6,212 bases of DNA from Methanosarcinales archaeon (GCA_012329085.1 JAAXQB010000322.1:1-6212), one strand, 5' to 3'. Positions 1 to 5,417 are shown, counted from the stretch's first letter. The notes: generated by a model not told the origin, from the sequence alone. Translations and numbers: made by a program.

Positions 1-935
1 ATGAAATTATCATTATTATTATAAGAAAATCGTTGATTTTTTTTAGCACTTTCAGAAAGTTTATTTTCCATAGGAGAAAAAGTATTTGAAAAAATCTTTG
101 ATATATGAGTTTGATAAAATTGAAAATTTTCACTCATCAATTTTAAATATGCATCCCATAAGCTATTTTCATCAATTCCATATCTTTCAAATCTTCTAAT
201 AAAATTATGTTGAGATTTTGGATTTAATCCTGTTTGATTATCAAGTGATTCTTTTACAGATTCTTTTACAGCAATTCCTATAAGTTCACCAAGTTTAGAA
301 TGTCCTCCTGCATCAGATAATATAATGTTGGATTCAATATTAGAAATTATAATCATACCATCAGTTCCAGAACCTGTGGCAATATCACAAGAATAATTAC
401 TTTTTGCCATAAGTTCTAAAATGGCTGCAGATTTTGCTTCTGTGCCTACAATTAATGCTTTTACCATCGTTTCCTTTGGCAAACTTACATTTATATCAAG
501 AATGATATTTATAGTTCCATTAATTGTTTTTTTAAATTTAGTTTCATCATAAGATGCCGGATCTCCTGCTCTAAGTCCATTAATTTCAACACCACCTGTA
601 ACTATTGCAGTAACACTTGTTTCGCCATGAGATTTTGTCACAATTGCAGCATTTTCCATTGATGCTGCTGTACTTAATCCTGTTGTAGCATTAACATCCA
701 ACCCAAGTTCGTTTGCAATTAATTCCATATGCGATTTGTAAGTTTTTGCCCTAAGTTCGCATGCCATTCCACTACCTGGATTTTCATCTTTAATAAATAC
801 ACTATTGAGTTTTTCATTGTATCCGCCATTTAATGGTCCTGTACTTAATACTGCTTTTTTTCCATTAAATAGAATTATTATAGATTTTTCACATCTATGA
901 ATGGAATTTCCTGAGGGTGTGTTGTAAATTAACAT
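1..935 (-). CDS. cbiZ: Adenosylcobinamide amidohydrolase CbiZ (partial; C-terminus beyond the window edge)
   Basis: I translated the minus strand from the ATG at 935-933; the frame stays open to base 1 (about 311 codons, no stop reached). CbiZ cleaves the amide linkage of adenosylcobinamide to give adenosylcobyric acid, which re-enters cobamide synthesis; archaea use it to salvage external cobinamide. Family-like blocks seen: GPLNGGYNEK (residues 33-42), TTGLSTAASMENAAIVT (84-100), GGVEINGLRAGDPA (114-127), TEAKSAAILEL (165-175), ATGSGTDG (186-193) and DAGGHSKLGELIG (208-220). After these comes a charged, Asn- and Ser-rich tail. Start choice: an in-frame ATG at 971-969 would add 12 residues (MSARKLRIIHKF) and directly follows a stop, but it lies inside a hairpin repeat (gaatgagcgctc). 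The 935 start gives an N-terminus that looks normal for the family. No Shine-Dalgarno is visible before either start. No cobalamin riboswitch was recognised upstream. Family assignment is confident; start and C-terminal extent are less so. Confidence 0.9.
   Translation of the reverse strand, partial: MLIYNTPSGNSIHRCEKSIIILFNGKKAVLSTGPLNGGYNEKLNSVFIKDENPGSGMACELRAKTYKSHMELIANELGLDVNATTGLSTAASMENAAIVTKSHGETSVTAIVTGGVEINGLRAGDPASYDETKFKKTINGTINIILDINVSLPKETMVKALIVGTEAKSAAILELMAKSNYSCDIATGSGTDGMIIISNIESNIILSDAGGHSKLGELIGIAVKESVKESLDNQTGLNPKSQHNFIRRFERYGIDENSLWDAYLKLMSENFQFYQTHISKIFSNTFSPMENKLSESAKKNQRFSYNNNDNF
26..60. repeat. Repeat-like double hairpin inside the cbiZ tail
   Basis: Two adjacent small hairpins are present: aaaatc-gtt-gatttt (26-40) and acttt-cag-aaagt (48-60). 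Their order and sequence resemble the intergenic module at 1781-1822 (aaaatc-aaa-gatttt followed by an act...agt stem). Here they lie in the coding region of the variable C-terminal tail of CbiZ. This could be chance in AT-rich DNA or a repeat that has become coding sequence. Confidence 0.25.
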
Positions 936-961
936 AAATTTATGAATTATTCTGAGTTTTC

Positions 962-1008
962 GAGCGCTCATTCATTCTTAAGCGAGCCATTAAATTTTTT
1001 TCTTAATG
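962..1008. repeat. Degenerate members of the intergenic hairpin family in the cbiZ leader
   Basis: The segment contains the palindrome gagcgctc (962-969) and a weak form of the unit, beginning gctcattcattct (966-978) and ending gcgagc (982-987). A hairpin follows, cattaa (988-993) / ttaatg (1003-1008), with a 9-base T-rich loop. It lies just upstream of the cbiZ start and would be in the cbiZ 5' leader if transcription starts near 1060. Confidence 0.45.
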
Positions 1009-1083
1009 TATGGTAATCGTTCATTCTCTGACAAGAATAAACTTTACAAATTATGTACTATAAAAAATTTTGAATTAATCAAA

Positions 1084-1096
1084 TATATTTTATAAA
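1084..1096 (-). promoter_or_regulatory. Possible TATA box for cbiZ
   Basis: On the minus strand this reads tttataaaatata, close to the archaeal TATA consensus. Initiation about 25 bases downstream (near 1060) would give a leader of roughly 125 bases carrying the 962-1008 hairpins. The surrounding DNA is very AT-rich, so chance matches are common. Confidence 0.35.
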
Positions 1097-1225
1097 ACTT
1101 ATACTTTGTCATGAATATAGACTGTAATATCTTTTAAATGTATTTCAACAATGCATAAAATAAAGCTCTTTATAATGCATAAAGTCCAAAAAAGTTTGCA
1201 CCAATATAAAAATTTAATTTTCGTT

Positions 1226-1249
1226 GTTTCAATCTATAAGGGCTGAAAC
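1226..1249. repeat. Solitary CRISPR-repeat-like element
   Basis: On the minus strand this 24-base element begins gtttcag and ends attgaaac, with ccctta just after the start. Its outer six bases form an inverted repeat (gtttca / tgaaac). The gtttcag...attgaaac frame is characteristic of many archaeal and bacterial CRISPR repeats. Only one copy is present, it is shorter than usual repeats (about 28-37), and no cas gene is in the window. It is best read as an orphan or decayed repeat, or a chance match. Confidence 0.3.
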
Positions 1250-1522
1250 CAATCACCTATTTTTATATCTGTTTTATCAAAAAATAGCTAAAATTCTTAG
1301 CACATATATGATTGCTATGTATGATCTCATTAAGTTGTTAAAAATAGAAATTTTATATTCCACTGTATTTTTATATGATAAAATTATGTGTAAAACAACT
1401 ATTTATAATTATTGAATATTCATTTCATTTCATTCCATTATAAGTAAACATCTAAAAGAATAAATTAAAATACGAATTATTTAAATAATATAAGTAACAA
1501 CATTCAACTAAAAGACTAAAAA

Positions 1523-1546
1523 AATCTTTTTCGAAGTAAAAAGATT
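1523..1546. repeat. Perfect 9-bp stem hairpin in the spacer
   Basis: The arms aatcttttt (1523-1531) and aaaaagatt (1538-1546) are perfectly complementary around the 6-base loop cgaagt. No gene ends nearby, so a terminator role is not supported. It shares the aatctttt core with the modular hairpin family but lacks its 3-base loop. Confidence 0.4.
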
Positions 1547-1646
1547 ATATTTTATGCTAATAATCCACGCATGCTCATATAGAAAATATAAAAACGGTCT
1601 GAAATAAACGAGAAAAAAAAACATTCTTTGAACATATAATAATCAA

Positions 1647-1777
1647 TCGTTCTCTTTAAGAACGAGCAAACGCTCATTTGTTCAATCATGAGCCTTATAA
1701 AGTATATGCAAAAATAAAAACAATCTTTAGATTGTTACGATAACATCAAATAACGCTCATTCATTCTGAATGTGCTA
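1647..1777. repeat. Chain of hairpin repeats upstream of the LOG-like gene
   Basis: Four stem-loops occur in order: tcgttct/agaacga (1647-1653 and 1659-1665), gctcat/atgagc (1672-1677 and 1688-1693), aacaatct/agattgtt (1719-1726 and 1729-1736), and cattca-ttc-tgaatg (1758-1772), the last extended by outer g-c pairs. The unit at 1755-1777 differs from that at 1829-1851 at only two of 23 positions, so these are related repeats and not independent palindromes. Confidence 0.6.
1695..1709 (+). promoter_or_regulatory. Possible TATA box for the LOG-like gene
   Basis: The sequence ttataaagtatatgc offers one or two TATA-like cores. Initiation about 25 bases downstream (near 1730) would leave a leader of about 130 bases that includes the whole 1780-1850 hairpin repeat. 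Support is only by sequence resemblance. Confidence 0.3.
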
Positions 1778-1779
1778 TC

Positions 1780-1850
1780 AAAAATCAAAGATTTTTTCTA
1801 ACTCATTCTGAAAAGTTTGAGTGTTTACGCACATTCGTTCTGAATGTGCT
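1780..1850 (+). repeat. 71-base modular hairpin repeat, copy 1
   Basis: Modules in order: aaaaatc-aaa-gattttt (1780-1796), a linker, an actca...tgagt stem (1801-1822), and the perfect 8-bp hairpin gcacattc-gttct-gaatgtgc (1829-1849). It aligns without gaps to 2378-2448 at an offset of 598 bases with six differences (1786, 1790, 1819, 1823, 1837, 1849), all transitions with G/C in this copy. It ends 14 bases before the start codon of the LOG-like gene. Confidence 0.85.
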
Positions 1851-1864
1851 ACTAAAAGTATAAA

Positions 1865-2332
1865 ATGATGAAACCACAAATAGGAGTAATAGGTTCAGGC
1901 ATTTGCAATAATGGCATTTCAAATCCTTCAATATGCGACCTTGCAAAAGAAGTTGGAAAACACATTGCAAAAAATGGTGCTATATTGATATGTGGTGGAA
2001 GAGGCGGAGTTATGGAAGCGGCAGCATTTGGTGCAAAAGAAAGTGGAGGAATAACTGTTGGAATATTGCCGGGGGAACATCATAGTGATGCAAATCCATA
2101 TATTGATATTGCAATAACTACGGCGATGGGGCATGCAAGAAATACAATTATCGCACAATCATCCTCTGTGTTAATTGCAGTTGGTGGCAGATATGGAACT
2201 TTGTCAGAAATTGCACTTGCACTTTCAATGGAAAAACCCGTTGTTGTAATTGCTTCGAAGTGGGAAATTGATGGAGTTTATATAGCAAAAACTCCAAAAG
2301 ATGCGGTCGATATTGCACTTAAATTTATTTAA
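1865..2332 (+). CDS. LOG/DprA-related Rossmann-fold protein, TIGR00725-type
   Basis: A complete 155-residue protein, the usual size for the small single-domain branch of the LOG/SLOG superfamily. Features seen: an N-terminal beta strand and glycine loop IGVIGSG (6-12); ICGGRGGVMEAA (42-53), the equivalent of the family's GGGxxGLMG nucleotide loop; a catalytic-type patch GHARNTIIAQSS (89-100) with Arg92; and AVGGRYGTLSEIALAL (105-120), equivalent to PGGxGTxxE, with Thr112 and Glu115. LOG proteins of plants and bacteria are phosphoribohydrolases on nucleoside monophosphates; relatives in this branch include a molybdenum-cofactor carrier protein. The substrate here is unknown. There is no signal peptide or membrane segment. 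The start is the first of two adjacent ATGs; no Shine-Dalgarno precedes it, and a hairpin repeat ends 14 bases upstream. The gene runs in the same direction as topA with a 210-base gap filled by repeats, so co-transcription is possible but unproven. Confidence 0.85.
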   Translation: MMKPQIGVIGSGICNNGISNPSICDLAKEVGKHIAKNGAILICGGRGGVMEAAAFGAKESGGITVGILPGEHHSDANPYIDIAITTAMGHARNTIIAQSSSVLIAVGGRYGTLSEIALALSMEKPVVVIASKWEIDGVYIAKTPKDAVDIALKFI

Positions 2333-2340
2333 TGGATATT

Positions 2341-2361
2341 TTTATAATTCGTTATAATATT
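2341..2361 (+). promoter_or_regulatory. Possible TATA-like region for topA
   Basis: The stretch holds tttataat (2341-2348) and gttataatatt (2351-2361), directly after the LOG-like gene. Initiation from here would start near 2375-2385 and place the second 71-base repeat in the topA leader. This mirrors the arrangement at the upstream gene, but the short T-rich run could equally help end the upstream transcript. Confidence 0.3.
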
Positions 2362-2377
2362 TTCCATCTTTGATGTT

Positions 2378-2448
2378 AAAAATTAAAAATTTTTTCTAAC
2401 TCATTCTGAAAAGTTTAAGTATTTACGCACATTCATTCTGAATGTGTT
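2378..2448 (+). repeat. 71-base modular hairpin repeat, copy 2
   Basis: It matches 1780-1850 at 65 of 71 positions without gaps. Hairpins seen: aaaaatt-aaa-aattttt (2378-2394) and gcacattca-ttc-tgaatgtgt (2427-2447, closed by a G-T wobble). Relative to copy 1, the pair c1786-g1790 has become t2384-a2388, the loop-closing g1837-t1841 wobble has become a2435-t2439, and g1829-c1849 has become a g-t wobble. Pairing is kept at these sites. The change at 2417 weakens the middle stem. Confidence 0.85.
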
Positions 2449-2460
2449 ATCAAGTAGCAA

Positions 2461-2492
2461 TTGTTCATTCCGAACGAGCTATCAAAGATTTC
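2461..2492. repeat. Hairpin repeat unit with shared tail, upstream of topA
   Basis: The stem ttgttc-attcc-gaacga (2461-2477, one wobble) is followed by gctatcaaagattt (2478-2491), a shortened form of the tail seen after the unit at 1775 (gctatcaaaaatcaaagat). This shows that the hairpin and its tail travel together as a module. It lies about 50 bases before the topA start. Confidence 0.5.
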
Positions 2493-2542
2493 CATAATTT
2501 AAGTAATACTAAAAAAGATTAAATTGTAATATATGTATAGAC

Positions 2543-4780
2543 ATGACAAAACCAAAAACACATTTAATTGTGACTGAAAAAAATATTGCAGCAAAAAGAA
2601 TTGCAAATATTCTTAGTGCCAAAAAAAAACTTAAAAATGTTCGAGTTAATGGAGTTGATACTTATGAATTTGAAGGTAAAGATGGTGATAAAAACGAATT
2701 AGTTACCATAATGGGACTTAGTGGACATATAGTTGGACTTGATTTTCCAAAAGAATATAATAATTGGCAAAAAGTAGATGCAAAAAATCTTATTGATGCT
2801 GAAATTATTTCAAAGTCGAATCAACCTAAAATCGAATCTGCATTAAAAAAACTTGGAAAATTGGCAGACCATGCAACAATTGCAACGGATTACGATCGAG
2901 AAGGGGAGCTTATAGGAGTTGAAGCACTTAATATTATAAGGGGCGTAAATCCAAATATCAAACATTCTCGTGTGCTATATAGTGCGATTACACCAGAATC
3001 GATAAATAATGCATTTGCAAATCCGGTAAAAATTGATTTCAATCTTGCTGATGCAGGACATTCGCGACAAGTCATTGACTTGATTTGGGGTGCATCACTT
3101 ACACGATGCATATCCATTCTTGCAGGGAGACTTGGAAAAATGTTTTTATCAGTTGGCAGAGTACAATCTCCAACACTTGCTCTAATTGTAGATAGAGAAA
3201 AAGAAAGGGACGCATTCATACCTGAGGCTTATTTTGAATTATATGCAATTCTTAACAGTGCAGAAAATGATAGACTTGAAACACGATATAAAATTTCAAA
3301 ATTTAAAAGTAGAAAAGAAGCAGAAGCAATATGCAGTAAGCTTGGGAAAATTGCAATTGTATCCGATATTAAAAAATCAGAACGAATAGATCAACCCCCA
3401 AGTCCATTTAATACAACTGAATTTATAGGTGCAGCAAGTTCAATTGGATTTAGTGTTGCAAATGCTATGCGAATAGCAGAATCATTGTATATGAATGGAT
3501 TTATTTCATATCCTCGAACTGACAATACTGTATATCCTGCAACACTTGACCTTCGTGAGAAAATAGAGTTGTTTAATAAAGGAATATTTAAAAAATATGC
3601 AGAAAAACTTTTAAAACAAAAAGAATTAACTCCAACGCGTGGTAAAAAAGAGAGTACTGACCATCCTCCAATCCACCCTGCATCTATACCAAAAAAATCA
3701 GAATTGAAAGAAGATGAATGGAGAATATATGAAATGGTTGTAAGAAGATTTTTTGCAACATTTGCAGATTCGGCTATATGGGAATCATTAAAAGTTAAAT
3801 TTGACATAAATGGAGAGGAATTTAGAATAAATGGATCTCGATTAATAGAACCTGGGTGGAGATGGTTTTATCCATACAATATGCCAAAAGACAAACTTTT
3901 GCCTAATTTGGAAAAAGGTAATGAGTTGGGCGTAATTGAGGGTAAAATTGTTGATAAAGAAACAAAACCCCCAACTCGATATGGGCAAGCACGACTTATT
4001 AAACTCATGGAGGATTTAAATCTTGGTACAAAAGCTACACGGCATGAAATTATAAGTAAATTGTATTATAGGGCTTATGTGCATGGAAATCCACTTCAGC
4101 CAACTAAAACAGCATATGCTGTTGTTGATACACTTAAAAAATATGCATCTGCGATTGTAGAACCTGATATGACTAGTGCTCTTGAAAATAATATGGATGA
4201 AATTGCCACTGCGAAAAAGAAAGAGGATGAAGTGCTTAAAGAATCGAGATATATTCTTGAACGCATATTTTCTGAAATGAAAGAAAGTGAAACCGACATT
4301 ACTGAATCTTTGCGGGCAGGACTTAGGGAGGATAAAATAATAGGGACTTGTAAAGAATGTGATTCTAAGCTTATGGTGAGGCGGTCAAAAAAAGGTTCAC
4401 GATTTATTGGGTGCAATGGGTATCCAGATTGTAATTTTGCACTTCCTTTGCCAAAAAGTGGGCAAATTATTGTGACTGACAAATTGTGCGAAATGCATAA
4501 TATACATCATGTAAAAATTATAACGCATGGAAAAAAGCCTTGGGATCTTGGATGTCCGCATTGCAATTTTATAGAATGGCAAAATACGCGGGATTCTAAA
4601 CCACCTAAACCAAAAAAGCTTACCGATCTTAAAGGGATTGGAAAAGTTACGGCTTTAAAACTTGAAGAAGCTGGAATTAAAAATTCGGAAGATTTATTGA
4701 ATGTAAATATGGAAGAACTTAGTAAATTAACGGGACTTACTATGAATAAGATTAAAAAAATTTGTGAACAAAAAGCATGA
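2543..4780 (+). CDS. topA: DNA topoisomerase I (type IA), archaeal
   Basis: A complete 745-residue protein. Type IA topoisomerases relax negative supercoils by nicking one strand through a 5'-phosphotyrosine link and passing the other strand. Seen in order: the Toprim domain with VTEKNIAAKRIA (10-21) and the metal-binding TDYDREGE (115-122; Asp116, Asp118, Glu120); the catalytic domain with GRVQSPTLALIVDREKERD (about 205-223) and the active-site tyrosine in ISYPRTD (Tyr323); DHPPIHP (373-379); and LGTKATRHEII (494-504). C-terminal zinc ribbons follow, the first with Cys603, Cys606, Cys624 and Cys630, the second with Cys649, Cys671 and Cys674. A Lys/Pro linker leads to a helix-hairpin-helix tail (about 693-741, LKGIGKVTALKLEEAGI). 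All catalytic residues are present. No Shine-Dalgarno precedes the ATG at 2543; a nearby ATG at 2533 is out of frame. A T8 run directly follows the TGA stop. Its neighbours suggest no special role beyond housekeeping. Confidence 0.97.
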   Translation: MTKPKTHLIVTEKNIAAKRIANILSAKKKLKNVRVNGVDTYEFEGKDGDKNELVTIMGLSGHIVGLDFPKEYNNWQKVDAKNLIDAEIISKSNQPKIESALKKLGKLADHATIATDYDREGELIGVEALNIIRGVNPNIKHSRVLYSAITPESINNAFANPVKIDFNLADAGHSRQVIDLIWGASLTRCISILAGRLGKMFLSVGRVQSPTLALIVDREKERDAFIPEAYFELYAILNSAENDRLETRYKISKFKSRKEAEAICSKLGKIAIVSDIKKSERIDQPPSPFNTTEFIGAASSIGFSVANAMRIAESLYMNGFISYPRTDNTVYPATLDLREKIELFNKGIFKKYAEKLLKQKELTPTRGKKESTDHPPIHPASIPKKSELKEDEWRIYEMVVRRFFATFADSAIWESLKVKFDINGEEFRINGSRLIEPGWRWFYPYNMPKDKLLPNLEKGNELGVIEGKIVDKETKPPTRYGQARLIKLMEDLNLGTKATRHEIISKLYYRAYVHGNPLQPTKTAYAVVDTLKKYASAIVEPDMTSALENNMDEIATAKKKEDEVLKESRYILERIFSEMKESETDITESLRAGLREDKIIGTCKECDSKLMVRRSKKGSRFIGCNGYPDCNFALPLPKSGQIIVTDKLCEMHNIHHVKIITHGKKPWDLGCPHCNFIEWQNTRDSKPPKPKKLTDLKGIGKVTALKLEEAGIKNSEDLLNVNMEELSKLTGLTMNKIKKICEQKA

Positions 4781-4782
4781 TA

Positions 4783-4790
4783 TTTTTTTT
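4783..4790 (+). terminator. T8 tract ending topA transcription
   Basis: Eight consecutive T residues begin two bases after the topA stop codon. Archaeal RNA polymerase commonly terminates at such U-rich tracts without a strict hairpin requirement. The hairpin chain from 4836 could act as a second barrier. Confidence 0.55.
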
Positions 4791-4796
4791 ATAACT

Positions 4797-4838
4797 CCTG
4801 ATTGAAAGTTCATGATTGAAAACTCATGATTGAAAGCT
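4797..4838 (+). repeat. Three 14-base tandem repeats
   Basis: The units cctgattgaaagtt (4797-4810), catgattgaaaact (4811-4824) and catgattgaaagct (4825-4838) follow each other without gaps and share the core tgattgaaa. The third runs straight into the first hairpin of the downstream chain, which starts at 4836. Confidence 0.85.
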
Positions 4839-4955
4839 CATTCGGAACGAATGGGCATAATCACTCATTCTTTCAGAATGAGTTTAAGAAAATCTTTGAT
4901 TTTCGAACGAATGGGCGTTATTCGTTCTGGATGAGTGTTCGCATATAATTTGTAA
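4836..4955. repeat. Array of five consecutive stem-loops downstream of topA
   Basis: Stem-loops in order: gctcattcg-gaa-cgaatgggc (4836-4856, 9 bp with one G-T); actcattct-ttc-agaatgagt (4863-4883, 9 bp perfect); gaaaatc-ttt-gattttc (4888-4904, 7 bp perfect); gaacgaat/attcgttc (4905-4912 and 4920-4927, 8 bp, 7-base loop); and gcatataattt-gta-aaattatatgc (4931-4955, 11 bp perfect). Spacers are 0-6 bases. The second and third are an inverted copy of the 1781-1822 module: on the minus strand, 4903-4889 and 4883-4871 match it exactly over 15 and 13 bases with the same 5-base linker length. Confidence 0.85.
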
Positions 4956-5026
4956 AATTATATGCTGAGAAAAATTTCCATTTTCCACTAAGAGAATTTT
5001 AATTAACCTTGTTTTATACCCAACCA

Positions 5027-5034
5027 TTTATATA
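5027..5034 (+). promoter_or_regulatory. Probable TATA box for the radical SAM gene
   Basis: The octamer tttatata matches the archaeal TATA consensus closely. Initiation would fall near 5058, giving a leader of about 85 bases. The preceding bases (acccaacca) are only a weak BRE. It is the best TATA match by eye in this spacer. Confidence 0.5.
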
Positions 5035-5064
5035 CTTTTATAGATTTTTTGATGGTTTTGAGAG

Positions 5065-5109
5065 TTTTTCAAAATTATCTTAATTTGTTTTGAAAAATTG
5101 CATTTGCAA
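5065..5109 (+). promoter_or_regulatory. Two stem-loops in the predicted leader of the radical SAM gene
   Basis: A 10-bp perfect stem, tttttcaaaa (5065-5074) / ttttgaaaaa (5088-5097), encloses a 13-base loop. A small hairpin, ttgc-attt-gcaa (5098-5109), follows immediately. Both sit between the likely transcription start and the ATG at 5145. They match no known riboswitch I recognise, and AT-rich DNA easily forms such stems. Confidence 0.3.
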
Positions 5110-5144
5110 AATATAAGTAATATTAGAATATTAAATTATACAAT

Positions 5145-5417
5145 ATGAGATATCTGATATTAAAAATTACAGATAGATGCAATTTAAATTGTGTGTATTG
5201 TTACAACTTGTCTAAATTCTCAAGGACTTTTATTAATATGGATTTTAAAACTGCAAAAAATGCTATTGATTATTCCTTAAAAAGAGTGCAACATTCAATT
5301 GGATTAAAGATACAATTCACAGGCGGAGAACCACTTTTAAATTTTAGATTGATAGAAAAAATAATAGAACATTATGATAAATGTTATAACAATACCTTCG
5401 CCATCAATCTACATTAA
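5145..5417 (+). pseudogene. Radical SAM enzyme, N-terminal fragment truncated by an insertion sequence
   Basis: The frame encodes 90 residues and ends in TAA at 5415-5417, whereas radical SAM enzymes are normally several hundred residues long. Seen: the 4Fe-4S motif CNLNCVYC (Cys12, Cys16, Cys19) only 11 residues after the start, and the SAM-binding FTGGEPLLN (58-66). The short N-terminus and TDRCNLNCVYCYN style resemble the sulfatase-maturase/SPASM branch that modifies proteins or peptides, but the parts that would decide the substrate (C-terminal SPASM clusters) are missing. Family-like sequence continues to about FAIN (residues 85-88, base 5408). The frame overlaps the 3' end of the opposing transposase frame by 14 bases, so the break lies roughly at 5395-5417. 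A TATA box and structured leader remain intact, so a short transcript could still be made. The fragment cannot be a functional enzyme unless the rest resumes elsewhere. Confidence 0.8.

Larger units (their letters stand above)
936..1864. other. 929-base AT-rich spacer between cbiZ and the LOG-like gene, no convincing gene
   Basis: This divergent spacer separates cbiZ (minus) from the LOG-like gene (plus). It holds hairpin repeats near the cbiZ end (962-1008) and near the LOG-like gene end (1647-1850), a lone CRISPR-repeat-like element (1226-1249), a 9-bp stem hairpin at 1523-1546 (aatcttttt, 6-base loop, aaaaagatt), and a 10-base direct repeat aatgcataaa at 1150-1159 and 1174-1183. The longest open frame here (1224-1415, TTG start, 63 codons) encodes an Ile/Tyr/Leu-rich peptide typical of AT-rich noncoding DNA and matches no family I know. 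I recognise no tRNA or other known RNA. Confidence 0.6.
4781..5144. other. 364-base spacer between topA and the radical SAM gene
   Basis: No gene is visible. From left to right it holds the T8 tract, three 14-base tandem repeats (4797-4838), five stem-loops in series (4836-4955), a TATA box (5027-5034), and a leader with two more stem-loops (5065-5109). Very short frames such as a 13-codon one at 5052 have no support as genes. Confidence 0.7.

Noticed and set aside
936..1100. Cobalamin riboswitch upstream of cbiZ
   Set aside because: I searched the minus strand for a B12-box-like conserved core and found none; the visible structure belongs to the hairpin repeat family.
1224..1415. 63-codon open frame in the large spacer
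   Set aside because: It starts with TTG inside the CRISPR-like element, has no ribosome binding site or domain, and has the Ile/Tyr/Leu-rich composition expected of random AT-rich DNA.
2890..4582. Minus-strand open frames within topA
   Set aside because: They are shadows of the topA coding frame, which has all catalytic motifs; their products resemble no family.
4797..4838. CRISPR array based on the repeated attgaaa core
   Set aside because: The units are 14 bases and directly adjacent, with no spacers between them, so they are simple tandem repeats.
5052..5093. 13-codon leader peptide upstream of the radical SAM gene
   Set aside because: It overlaps the predicted transcription start and a stem-loop, has no ribosome binding site, and shows no precursor-peptide features such as Cys- or Gly-rich cores.
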